Shown: positions 39,866 to 48,099 of the stretch, in pieces
Layout: every line of letters starts with the position of its first letter
Position numbering within the stretch: the stretch's first letter is position 1
Assembly: GCA_964370715.1 (NCBI GenBank)
Contig: CAYJKJ010000009.1
Location: 33,367 to 97,366 of the forward strand
DNA length: 64,000 nucleotides
Source: CAYJAY01 sp964370715
Lineage (GTDB): Bacteria; Bacillota; Clostridia; Oscillospirales; Ruminococcaceae
Direction of reading: 5' to 3'
The notes under the pieces: model-generated
Seen by the model: the letters and a program-made list of their open reading frames with translations, nothing else
The model's database searches: none
Told to the model about the DNA's origin: nothing
Position numbers and translations under genes: made by a program

Positions 39866-41326
39866 TTAAAAATTAAAGTATATAAACGAACTTCCGCCAA
39901 AGTTTCCAAAAAGCATAATGCCTATCAACAAAACATAGCAAACGGCAACCCGAACAGGTCCGCTCCATTTTTTCAAAACAACATCGCTTACAAAGTTTTC
40001 GTTTTTCTCGCAAAACAGGTCGATAACAAAGATAATAACAACCCCAATTAAAGCGACTATTAGTGTTGATTGTTCAACCCCCAGGCTTGAAAGAATGTAA
40101 TGCGGAACATATTCTATCGTGAAAAAGCTTCTTATAACTAAAATAGCGTGGTAGAACGTTGGGCTGTTGAAGAATATCCAAGCGAAATCGACCATCAAAA
40201 AAACAATAATCGGCCGACAAACCGCTTCCCAAACTCCGTTTGGTTTTAAACCTATCCTGCTTTTAAACGAAGTTCTAAGCTTTTCGGTCATCGCTGACAA
40301 AACAAGATATCCCCCATGGAGCATACCCCAAGCGATAAAGTTGAACCCCGCTCCATGCCAAAGACCGCTAACGGTGAACACTATCATTATATTTATATAG
40401 CTTCTGAACAGACCCTTTCTGTTGCCACCGAGCGGAAAATAAAGATAATCTCTGAACCAGCTCGAAAGGGATATATGCCATCTTCTCCAAAAATCTTTGA
40501 TCGATCTTGCAAAATACGGGCGTTTGAAGTTGTCGGGCAGTTGGATGTTGAAAAACGAAGCCGACCCCTTTGCCATCAAAGTGTAGGCATAAAAATCGCA
40601 GTATATCTGAATGCCGAACAGGAACGACGCTATAAAAAGCCGCAGCCCATCACCGCCCTCTATCGAGCGATACTGGGTCGTTATAACCTGCGAAAGATTA
40701 TCCCCAACAACGAGCTTCATGAATGCGCCATACACAAACATAACGACACCATGGCGAGCGAGTTCTAGGTCGAACCCTCGGTTAACCTCGTTGATTTGGG
40801 GCAAAAGTTTCGAGCCTCTTGGAATAGGACCCGACAAAAGTTGCGGAAAAAACGAAACAAACACGCCAAATGAAACGAGATTTTTTTCCGCTTTATATTT
40901 ACCTCGATAGATATCGATAAGATAGCCTGTCGCCGTGAAGGTATAAAAGCTTAGCCCGATAGGAGCAAGCAAGCTTAAACCGCTTGAAAAAGCTACAAGA
41001 TTTTCGGAAACTCCAAGGCTTGTAAACAAAAACTCAAGATATTTATAGCTAAACAAAACCCCAAACAACGCTATTAAAAACAGCGCTAACACGGATTTTT
41101 TTATTAATTCATTTTGGTTTTCTGTCATCTTTTCAACCGCAAAACCGCCGATATACGAAACCGCTATTATTGCGCAAAGAACAACGACGGAATATGTCCC
41201 CAAAAATGCATAGAAAAGTATATTAAACAAAAACAAAAACATATTTTTATACTGCACCGGCGCATGATACCAAGTCAGTGCAGTTATAAAAAGAAACAAC
41301 AAAAAATTAAAAGATGTAAAGATCAT
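39866..41326 (-). CDS. MBOAT-family O-acyltransferase (AlgI/DltB-like)
   Basis: 486 aa and about ten to twelve membrane segments. The catalytic His is in SGLWHGAGFNFIAWGMLHG, preceded by RRWHISLSSWFRDYLYFPLGG, both strong MBOAT signatures of the AlgI group. It transfers acyl groups across or onto extracytoplasmic polysaccharide. AlgI-type enzymes usually work with an SGNH/AlgJ- or DltD-like partner encoded next door; none is visible here. Its neighbours are the exporter pair downstream and proS upstream. Confidence 0.93.
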   Translation of the reverse strand: MIFTSFNFLLFLFITALTWYHAPVQYKNMFLFLFNILFYAFLGTYSVVVLCAIIAVSYIGGFAVEKMTENQNELIKKSVLALFLIALFGVLFSYKYLEFLFTSLGVSENLVAFSSGLSLLAPIGLSFYTFTATGYLIDIYRGKYKAEKNLVSFGVFVSFFPQLLSGPIPRGSKLLPQINEVNRGFDLELARHGVVMFVYGAFMKLVVGDNLSQVITTQYRSIEGGDGLRLFIASFLFGIQIYCDFYAYTLMAKGSASFFNIQLPDNFKRPYFARSIKDFWRRWHISLSSWFRDYLYFPLGGNRKGLFRSYINIMIVFTVSGLWHGAGFNFIAWGMLHGGYLVLSAMTEKLRTSFKSRIGLKPNGVWEAVCRPIIVFLMVDFAWIFFNSPTFYHAILVIRSFFTIEYVPHYILSSLGVEQSTLIVALIGVVIIFVIDLFCEKNENFVSDVVLKKWSGPVRVAVCYVLLIGIMLFGNFGGSSFIYFNF

Positions 41327-41385
41327 TTATATCACTTTCAAAAAACATTTATATTATAATTATTTCATAAAAGATAACGTTTATG

Positions 41386-42825
41386 TTAATAAGCTTTTCC
41401 CCAATAAACTAGGTCGGTTGCCGGTTTGCCGCAAACGACACAGCTTTCCGCTATGGGTTTTGCCTCAAACGGCATACAACGGCTTGATATTTCAAGCTTG
41501 TCTTTCAACGCTTTTTCGCAATCGGCATCGCCACACCACATAGCTTTATAAAACCCCGTTTCGGTTTTGGTTGCTTGTTCAAGCGAAGCGAAATCAGCGC
41601 AACTAAACGTTCTGTTCTTGCGGTTTTGTTTTGCTTTTTCAAACATATTTTGCGCTACAGCTTGAAGGATATTTTGAACTTCGGTTTCGATATCATCGAG
41701 CGAAACGGTTGTCTTTTCTCCGTTGTCTCGGCGAACTAAAACGCATTGGTTGTTTTCGATATCACGAGGGCCTAGTTCCAAACGAACCGGAACGCCCTTC
41801 ATCTCGTATTCCGCAAACTTCCAACCGGGAGAATAATCTCTGTCGTCAAGTTTAACCCTTAAGCTTTGGTTAAGCTTGCTTGCTATCTCGTTTGCTTTTT
41901 CCAAAACCCCCTCTTTGTGTTGGGCTATCGGAACAACCACCAGTTGAACAGGAGCTATTGCCGGCGGCAAAATCAAGCCGTTGTCATCGCCATGCGTCAT
42001 AATTATTGCGCCGATAATTCTAGTAGACATTCCCCAAGAGGTTTGGAACGGATATTCAAGCTTGTTGTCTCGCCCTGTGAAAGTTATGTTAAACGCCCTT
42101 GAAAAGCCATCGCCAAAGAAATGCGATGTTCCGCTTTGAAGAGCTTTTCCGTCATGCATCATAGCTTCGATTGTATAGGTGTCTTCCGCTCCGGCAAACT
42201 TTTCGGAAGCCGTTTTCCTTCCGGCTACAACCGGAATCATCAGATGACTCTCGCAAAAAGTTCTATACACCTCAAGCATACGAAGAGTTTCTTCGACCGC
42301 TTGTTGCTTTGTTTCATGCATAGTGTGGCCTTCTTGCCATAAAAATTCCCTCGAACGCAAAAACGGACGGGTTGTTTTTTCCCAACGAACAACGGAACAC
42401 CATTGGTTATAGAGCTTTGGCAGATCTCTGTGGCTTTGGATAACGTGGGCGTAGTGTTCGCAAAACAGCGTTTCGGAGGTTGGGCGAACGCAAAGCCTTT
42501 CGGCTAGCGGTTCGGAACCGCCATGAGTTACCCATGCAACTTCGGGGGCAAACCCTTCAACATGGTCTTTCTCTTTTTGCAAAAGGCTTTCCGGAATAAA
42601 CATCGGCATCATAACGTTTTCATGCCCTGTTTCTTTAAACATTCCGTCTAAAACTTTTTGTATGTTTTCCCAAATAGCATATCCATAGGGGCGAAGAATA
42701 ACACACCCTTTAACGGATGAATAATCAATAAGTTCCGCATTTGTTACGATATCGGTATACCATTTTGCAAAATCCTCGTTGATAGAGGTTATCGCCTCTA
42801 CTGCTTTTTTTTGTTGTTTAGCCAT
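41386..42825 (-). CDS. proS: Prolyl-tRNA synthetase (short, archaeal/eukaryote-like type)
   Basis: 479 aa. Class II motif 2 appears around WCSVVRWEKTTRPFLRSREFLWQEGHT and the Pro site at RPTSETLFCEHYA. The anticodon domain includes LDDRDYSPGWKFAEYEMKGVPVRLELGPRD. The C-terminal part has Cys pairs (CGDADC, CVVCGKPA) and ends in a Tyr (WGKAY), as in the eukaryote-like ProRS. This form lacks the INS editing domain of the bacterial type. No T-box leader is seen in the 36 bp before it, and it may be read from the uracil-DNA glycosylase transcript. Confidence 0.96.
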   Translation of the reverse strand: MAKQQKKAVEAITSINEDFAKWYTDIVTNAELIDYSSVKGCVILRPYGYAIWENIQKVLDGMFKETGHENVMMPMFIPESLLQKEKDHVEGFAPEVAWVTHGGSEPLAERLCVRPTSETLFCEHYAHVIQSHRDLPKLYNQWCSVVRWEKTTRPFLRSREFLWQEGHTMHETKQQAVEETLRMLEVYRTFCESHLMIPVVAGRKTASEKFAGAEDTYTIEAMMHDGKALQSGTSHFFGDGFSRAFNITFTGRDNKLEYPFQTSWGMSTRIIGAIIMTHGDDNGLILPPAIAPVQLVVVPIAQHKEGVLEKANEIASKLNQSLRVKLDDRDYSPGWKFAEYEMKGVPVRLELGPRDIENNQCVLVRRDNGEKTTVSLDDIETEVQNILQAVAQNMFEKAKQNRKNRTFSCADFASLEQATKTETGFYKAMWCGDADCEKALKDKLEISSRCMPFEAKPIAESCVVCGKPATDLVYWGKAY

Positions 42826-42861
42826 ATTTTTCCTCTTTTTTATATTTATATTATTAAATTT

Positions 42862-43422
42862 TTAAATCTCTTTAAGTTTTTGCGAGAGCGCTTTAAAATC
42901 ATCCATTGCAAGCGGTTTGTTTTTTGGATTTCTCAAAATCGCCGCCGGATGATATGTTCCCATAAAAATTTTGTTGTCCTGTTCGATAAACTGCCCATGC
43001 TGTTTTGTAACCGAAAACTTTTTTGATATAACCCTTTGGGCGGCTATCCTTCCAAGACAAACGATGATTTTAGGTTGTATAATCGAAATCTGCCGTGTTA
43101 GATATTCTAAACACCGTTGTTGTTCCAAAAGCGTTGGGTCTCGATTTTCGGGCGGTCGACATTTTATCGTGTTTGCAATATAGACATTCTTTCTCGATAG
43201 GCCTATCTCAAAAAGAAAGCTGTCGAGCAGTTTTCCCGAACGACCAACAAACGGCTTTCCGCTTTGATCTTCGTTTTTTCCGGGAGCTTCCCCAATAAAC
43301 ATAATATCTGCATCGTTGTTTCCCTCTCCGAAAACAACATTTGTCCGAGTTTTCGAAAGCTCGCAACCTTCGCAACCGCTACATTCCTGTCGCAATTGTT
43401 CAAGCGACACACTAAAATCCAT
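42862..43422 (-). CDS. Family 4 uracil-DNA glycosylase (4Fe-4S)
   Basis: 186 aa from the ATG at 43422, with GGTGGTG just upstream; the TTG at 43437 overlaps it. Four cluster-binding Cys are expected: CSGCEGC at the N-terminus and further Cys near CRPPENRDP and RCLEYL. The active-site motifs are GEAPGKNEDQSGKPFVG and the C-terminal HPAAILRNP. It removes uracil from DNA. It lies between proS and the glycosyltransferase gene with short gaps. Confidence 0.94.
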   Translation of the reverse strand: MDFSVSLEQLRQECSGCEGCELSKTRTNVVFGEGNNDADIMFIGEAPGKNEDQSGKPFVGRSGKLLDSFLFEIGLSRKNVYIANTIKCRPPENRDPTLLEQQRCLEYLTRQISIIQPKIIVCLGRIAAQRVISKKFSVTKQHGQFIEQDNKIFMGTYHPAAILRNPKNKPLAMDDFKALSQKLKEI

Positions 43423-43460
43423 AATACACCACCGCAAAAAATAAAATCAATTAGATAATT

Positions 43461-44402
43461 CTATTTTTTTTCGTCTAGTTCCGTTTCCCTGACTATATAG
43501 ATAGGGCGTTTTTTTGTTTCAAGATATGTCTTTGAAAGATATTGCCCCAAAATACCTATAGTGAAAAGCTGAATACCCGAAACCATTAATATCGTGCATA
43601 TAAGAGCCGGAAAGCCCTCGACAGGGTCTCCGAACATCAAGGTTTTGGTGAAAAAGAATATCAAAAGCGCAAACGAAAACACACAAAACAGCAAACCTAT
43701 TACCGAAGCGATAGCTAGCGGAGCGACCGAAAAAGCGGTTATCCCCTCAATTGAATATATAAGCAGTTTCCAAAACGACCATTTGGTTTCGCCCGCCGCC
43801 CTTTGGATGTTTTCATATTCAAGCCATTTTGTTTTAAAACCAACCCATCCAAAGATACCTTTTGAAAAACGGTTGTATTCCTTTATCGATAAGATAGAAT
43901 CACACATTCTTTTGGTCATCAATCTGAAATCTCGAGCGCCGTCTACAATATTTGCATCTGAAATGTTATTTATAATTCGATAAAACCCACGAGCAAAAAG
44001 CGAACGCATAAACGGTTCACCCTTTCTTGAAACTCTTCTTGAAGCAACGCAATCGAATTCGCCTTTTTTCAGCTCCTCATACATCTCGCAAACCATCTCG
44101 GGCGGATCTTGAAGATCGGCATCCATCACCCCGATATAGTTGCCTTTTGCCGCTTCAAGCCCCGCAAACATAGCGCCCTCTTTGCCAAAATTTCTCGAAA
44201 GCGAAACAAATCTTATGTGGCTATCCTCTTTGCAAAGATCTTTTGCTATCTCAAGCGTCTTGTCGGTCGACCCATCATCAACAATTATAATCTCATAGTC
44301 TGCGCCCTTTATTTTAGAGAAAAATTCTTTTGATTTCTCATAGAACAACGGCAAAACCTCTTGTTCGTTTTTACAAGGAACAACAATCGAAATAAGATCC
44401 AT
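43461..44402 (-). CDS. GtrB/DPM1-like family 2 glycosyltransferase
   Basis: 313 aa. The GT-A domain starts SIVVPCKNEQEVLPLFYEK, has IIVDDGSTDKT and the DxD region VMDADLQDPPE, and then a QxxRW-like region. Two membrane helices close the protein (residues ~230-290), as in GtrB/ArnC enzymes that charge undecaprenyl phosphate with a sugar on the inner face. TTTGAGG lies before the ATG. The GtrA-type flippase that such enzymes pair with is found at 12.4 kb, not adjacent. Confidence 0.93.
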   Translation of the reverse strand: MDLISIVVPCKNEQEVLPLFYEKSKEFFSKIKGADYEIIIVDDGSTDKTLEIAKDLCKEDSHIRFVSLSRNFGKEGAMFAGLEAAKGNYIGVMDADLQDPPEMVCEMYEELKKGEFDCVASRRVSRKGEPFMRSLFARGFYRIINNISDANIVDGARDFRLMTKRMCDSILSIKEYNRFSKGIFGWVGFKTKWLEYENIQRAAGETKWSFWKLLIYSIEGITAFSVAPLAIASVIGLLFCVFSFALLIFFFTKTLMFGDPVEGFPALICTILMVSGIQLFTIGILGQYLSKTYLETKKRPIYIVRETELDEKK

Positions 44403-44460
44403 CTTTTTTTCCTCAAACGCTTTCTAATATTTTTTTATAACCGCTAAGCTTTGATTTTTG

Positions 44461-44837
44461 AAATACTACGGTTTTTGCACCGTCGGTGCAAAATGGCGAA
44501 CGAAGTTCGACAAGTAGTATTTCCAATAGCTCCGCCGCAGGCGGAGATTATTTCTATTTCTCGCAAAGCTTCGATTTTTAGAAATACTACGGTTTTTGCA
44601 CCGACGGTGCAAAATGGCGAACGAAGTTCGACAAGTAGTATTTCCAATAGCTCCGCCGCNNNNNNNNNNNNNNNNNNNNNNNNNNNNNNNNNNNNNNNNN
44701 NNNNNNNNNNNNNNNNNNNNNNNNNNNNNNNNNNNNNNNNNNNNNNNNNNNNNNNNNNNCGGTGCAAAATGGCGAACGAAGTTCGACAAGTAGTATTTCC
44801 AATAGCTCCGCCGCAGGCGGAGATTATTTCTATTATA
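44461..44837 (+). repeat. Tandem 121-bp structured repeats (at least 3 copies, one interrupted by the gap)
   Basis: Copy 1 is 44461-44581, copy 2 starts at 44582 and runs into the Ns, and the tail of another copy is 44760-44837. Within copy 1, AAATACTAC (44461-44469) pairs with GTAGTATTT (44514-44522). Inside it are TTTTGCACCG/CGGTGCAAAA (44473-44493) and CGAACgaaGTTCG (44497-44509), and after it TCCGCCgcaGGCGGA (44531-44545). This gives one closing stem around two hairpins plus a third hairpin. The loop base of the first hairpin is T in copy 1 and A in copy 2, while the arms are unchanged. No shared ORF has a start signal. Confidence 0.85.
44660..44759. other. Assembly gap (100 N)
   Basis: Exactly 100 Ns, the customary placeholder for unknown length. 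Both contig ends lie inside the repeat, so the true number of repeat copies is unknown and the join itself rests on scaffolding. Confidence 0.97.
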
Positions 44838-44931
44838 CATCAACCCTCCCTTAACAGCAATACCAATAATAAAATCGAAAGACACCTTCAACTCTATCGG
44901 CAACGGCAAACAAAATTTCCGCTTTACATTA

Positions 44932-44957
44932 AAAAAACGCCCCCTTTAAAGAGGGCG
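44932..44957. terminator. Bidirectional terminator
   Basis: AAAAAACGCCC (44932-44942) pairs with GGGCGTTTTTT, giving T-runs on both strands. It lies directly after the stop codon of the secreted Gly-rich protein on the - strand. Confidence 0.85.
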
Positions 44958-44963
44958 TTTTTT

Positions 44964-46355
44964 TTATCTATAAAACTTCGTTATTCCATAGCCGCTGTTA
45001 AAAACAAAATGCAAAAGGTATTGTTCGTTATAGTTTAGCGTTCTAACATACCAATCGGCTAGCGTTATCGAAACCGATCCATCGGCGTTTTGGAACGCCG
45101 TGTAGTAGCTTGAGGGTATCGCATAGCCATGTATCCAAATTCCCGAAAAATCGCTAAACATTCCGCTTGAACTAAAGGTATACACCCCTCTTGTCGTTTC
45201 GGTTCTTTCGGTCGGGTAGATAACGTCCCTAGCCGGTTGTTGTTGCGGTTGCACCTGTGGTGTTGGTTGTGGGGGGTTCGACAAGCTAAAATGCGATCCG
45301 CCAACTTGTTTTCCGTCTATTCCGTCTTTTCCGCCCACTACAGTGGCGTTTGTCCCCATTCCGCCCTTAATATCTATGTTTGGGGTAATTATCCCGGTTG
45401 GCGTTATTAAATTCCCGCTTACTCCGTCGCCGCCATCGCCACCATCAGTTGAGCCGGCAATTCCAGCTCCGCCAGTTATTTTTATGGTTTGCCCAGTGCC
45501 GGTGGGCTGTGATATCGTGAGGTTTCCGCTTACTCCGGCACCACCGCCACCGCCACCGCCACCAAGACCAAGTCCGCTTCCTCCGGTTATATCGACATCC
45601 GTTACATCGGTGTTTATCTCAACATTTCCCCGTACCCCATTGCCACCGCCAGCGGTACTACTACCACCTGCAGCTCCGCCTTCTATTGTCACGCTTGATC
45701 CGCCGGATATAATGACGTTGCCATTGTTATATGCATCAACACCAGCTCCTCCACCGCCAACAACCGTGCTTTTTCCGCCGGTTATATTTACATCTCCGCT
45801 CTTTATTTCAAGATTGCCGCCTAGATATATCCCGCTAGCACCGCCAACGTTATTCCCCGAAGAATCCCCGCCTGTTGCTATTATAGTCGGGCTGGTCGAT
45901 CCGTCACCAATTGTTATTGTTCCGGTGCAACTGATTGCAGATGTTCTTGGATTGCCGGAAGATCCGGTTGCTATTAAACTTCCGCTCCCGATAATCGTTA
46001 AGTTTCCGGTTACTTTTAATGCACTTTTGCTCATATCGGCGGGGACGGATATTTCGTTGATTCCGTTAAGAACTATCGTTATGTCGCCGGTTATTTCGAT
46101 TGCGCTATTAATTTTATCTCCACCTGTTGTATTTGTAAGAGTTAGGGTGTTTGCGTCAATCCATACAACACCATTTTGCAAAGGTTTAGGTAAAGTAGTC
46201 GTCGGAATAGAAGTTGTAGAAGACGTCCCTGAAGAATCATACCAAAAAGTTATCTCCGTTGCCGCATAAGCCTTTGGCGACAACGCAAGCATAGCAAACA
46301 TAGCAACCGCCGCAACCGCAAATATCGCCAAAAATGTTTTTGATAGTTGTTTCAT
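44964..46355 (-). CDS. Secreted Gly-rich repeat protein, probable beta-helix
   Basis: 463 aa from the ATG at 46355 (AAGGA upstream; the ATG at 46364 is too close to it). Residues ~1-31 are a Sec signal peptide ending in AYA. The middle ~300 residues are Gly/Ile/Thr/Ser-rich with repeated units of the type GNVTITGG or GNLEIKSG and G-runs up to nine. This resembles the right-handed beta-helix of DUF4353-like carbohydrate-binding surface proteins. A Pro/Gln linker is followed by a ~75-residue C-terminal domain reading IHGYAIPSSYYTAF then SVSITLADWYVRTL, reminiscent of X2-type Ig-like domains. No LPXTG or SLH anchor is seen. The function is unknown. Confidence 0.78.
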   Translation of the reverse strand: MKQLSKTFLAIFAVAAVAMFAMLALSPKAYAATEITFWYDSSGTSSTTSIPTTTLPKPLQNGVVWIDANTLTLTNTTGGDKINSAIEITGDITIVLNGINEISVPADMSKSALKVTGNLTIIGSGSLIATGSSGNPRTSAISCTGTITIGDGSTSPTIIATGGDSSGNNVGGASGIYLGGNLEIKSGDVNITGGKSTVVGGGGAGVDAYNNGNVIISGGSSVTIEGGAAGGSSTAGGGNGVRGNVEINTDVTDVDITGGSGLGLGGGGGGGGAGVSGNLTISQPTGTGQTIKITGGAGIAGSTDGGDGGDGVSGNLITPTGIITPNIDIKGGMGTNATVVGGKDGIDGKQVGGSHFSLSNPPQPTPQVQPQQQPARDVIYPTERTETTRGVYTFSSSGMFSDFSGIWIHGYAIPSSYYTAFQNADGSVSITLADWYVRTLNYNEQYLLHFVFNSGYGITKFYR

Positions 46356-46459
46356 AATCCTCATATTCCTTAACCGACCTTTTTTTATTTTATAACCTTA
46401 ATAATACCATACAACAGCAAACAAAACAACCTGTTTTGTTTAAAAAAACCTAACCAAAC

Positions 46460-47989
46460 TCAAACCCCATAGGTGGTCCATTCGTTGAATCCCGAAAGAT
46501 CGTTTGGTTTATCCCCTTGGAGCGAACCTTTGTTCGAACCTCGATTTTGGTTAAATCGAGGGGAGTTTTGTGGATTTTGTCCATCCATAAACACCGTTGG
46601 TTCTTCGGGTTCGGGGGGGTTGTGTAGCTCCGGGATATCCCTTGTTTGGCTTTTTGCGCAAGAATTAATCATCGCAAGATCCCAAAGCATAGCAAACATT
46701 CCATACCGTGTGTCGGCAAGAAAACTATATTCAAGCGCATCAACTGCATCCGCTTTAAAAATGCCAAGATCGGCAAACGAATATGGCATATCGAGTTGTT
46801 GGAAAACCGATTTAAACTCTACATATCTCGGCAACAGTTTTTTCATATCGTTTTTAATCTTTGCAAAATTTTGTTCAAGTTCTTTTATCCTTCGGTCAAA
46901 CTCGGCTTCCGAAAAACGGCGCCCGGAAGATTCCGAAAGAATTTTATCGGCTTTTTCATCATATACCCTATGGATTTCCTTGCCGTATGCCGACCAACTA
47001 TATCCTCTGTATTCCATAATGGCGTTTTGGAAATCGGGGTCTGCATCCGACATGATATCGTATATATTAACGCAATAGCAAGCCGCAAAACCTTTAAGCA
47101 GATTTATGCTAACGGTTCTGTCTTTTTGCTTTAGTTTGTGATAGAGATAATCCGCAAGAGAGCTTTCGCTACCTTTTGAAATCAAAAGGCTTCCGGCATA
47201 ATCGGCAGAAACCCCAACCGAAATAAGCGAACGCAAAAGACAATCAATTAGCTCTTTCGAAGAAAGCGACGTTCCTCTCGAAACCAAAGCTTTAAGCTTT
47301 TTGAGTTCCCTTAAGATATATCCCGCAATTTCGGAACAAAAAAACGTTCCGTTTATCATAGCCGAAAGATACCAATCAAAGATCGAGATATATTTTGAAA
47401 GCGCCGCCGATATTCCGTTTTTAGTCATATCTTTTGGAGCAGCGCAGATAACCGAAAGATCCGCAACTATCGCTTTTGGGGTGATAGCTTTAAAGACTTG
47501 AACGTTTCCGTTGTCGTCGAAAAATGTTGAAAAAGGAGCGGCAAACGAATCGGAAGAAGCCGCCGTTGGACACATGATAAGCGGCAGGTTTGATTTAAAG
47601 CAAAGATATTTCGCAAGATCCGCTATGCTTCCCGCTCCGACAGCGATAACGATAGCGGCATCTTTTGGAAGCGCAACAACAAGTTTCCCGAGGTTTTGAT
47701 GGTTGCAAACGATAGGTTCATCCGATCTGAAAACAAATTTCTTAACCTTAAATCCTTCAGAAGCTATCATCCTTACTATCAAAGAACCCAAGACATCCAT
47801 CGTTGTGTCGTCCGCAACGAGGAAAATCTGCTTTTCTTTATATTTCGCAACAAGCCCCGGAATGCAAAGCGCCGCATCCTCCGCTATTAGCACCCCCGAA
47901 AGTTCCGTCTTATGCGTTTTGCCACAACTGCATTTAATAGGCTTTTTTATTAAACTCTCAACAGGTTCTTTAAAGTTGTTTTTTTCCAT
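46460..47989 (-). CDS. Degenerate glycerol-1-phosphate dehydrogenase (AraM/EgsA) homologue lacking metal ligands
   Basis: 509 aa from the ATG at 47989; the ATG at 48001 abuts AAAGGA. CSCGKTH near the N-terminus and the dinucleotide-binding segment AVGAGSIADLAKY, PTAASSDSFAAPFS and IVADLSVICAAPKDM align well with AraM/EgsA. At the three metal-ligand sites the usual residues are missing: GFGD-ML reads GISAAL, the EHH motif reads ESS, and LHG reads LLKG. A C-terminal extension of ~70 residues is Asn/Gln/Pro/Gly-rich. I infer a non-classical or non-catalytic member, perhaps regulatory or with a different reaction. It sits downstream of the acyl-transfer cassette and a lipoprotein gene. Confidence 0.8.
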   Translation of the reverse strand: MEKNNFKEPVESLIKKPIKCSCGKTHKTELSGVLIAEDAALCIPGLVAKYKEKQIFLVADDTTMDVLGSLIVRMIASEGFKVKKFVFRSDEPIVCNHQNLGKLVVALPKDAAIVIAVGAGSIADLAKYLCFKSNLPLIMCPTAASSDSFAAPFSTFFDDNGNVQVFKAITPKAIVADLSVICAAPKDMTKNGISAALSKYISIFDWYLSAMINGTFFCSEIAGYILRELKKLKALVSRGTSLSSKELIDCLLRSLISVGVSADYAGSLLISKGSESSLADYLYHKLKQKDRTVSINLLKGFAACYCVNIYDIMSDADPDFQNAIMEYRGYSWSAYGKEIHRVYDEKADKILSESSGRRFSEAEFDRRIKELEQNFAKIKNDMKKLLPRYVEFKSVFQQLDMPYSFADLGIFKADAVDALEYSFLADTRYGMFAMLWDLAMINSCAKSQTRDIPELHNPPEPEEPTVFMDGQNPQNSPRFNQNRGSNKGSLQGDKPNDLSGFNEWTTYGV

Positions 47990-48099
47990 AAAAATGTCCA
48001 TTCCTTTTATTAGATGTTTTAGGAGGTTTTTCAGTTTTTAAAGCGATAAATTTCGGGTTGCCATATTCAACCGAAAAACAAAAAAACTACACCATGCCT

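Larger units (their letters stand above)
44403..44963. other. 561-bp non-coding region with structured tandem repeats and assembly gap
   Basis: Contains at least three copies of a 121-bp repeat (44461-44837), 100 Ns and a terminator at 44932-44955. The stretch 44838-44930 shows nothing recognisable. ORFs that cross the Ns are artefacts. Confidence 0.8.

Noticed and set aside
44461..44837. CRISPR array
   Set aside because: The unit is 121 bp and repeated head-to-tail with no unique spacers; there are no cas genes in the window.
44451..45038. ORFs spanning the run of Ns
   Set aside because: They exist only because Ns contain no stop codons. The underlying sequence is a non-coding structured repeat.
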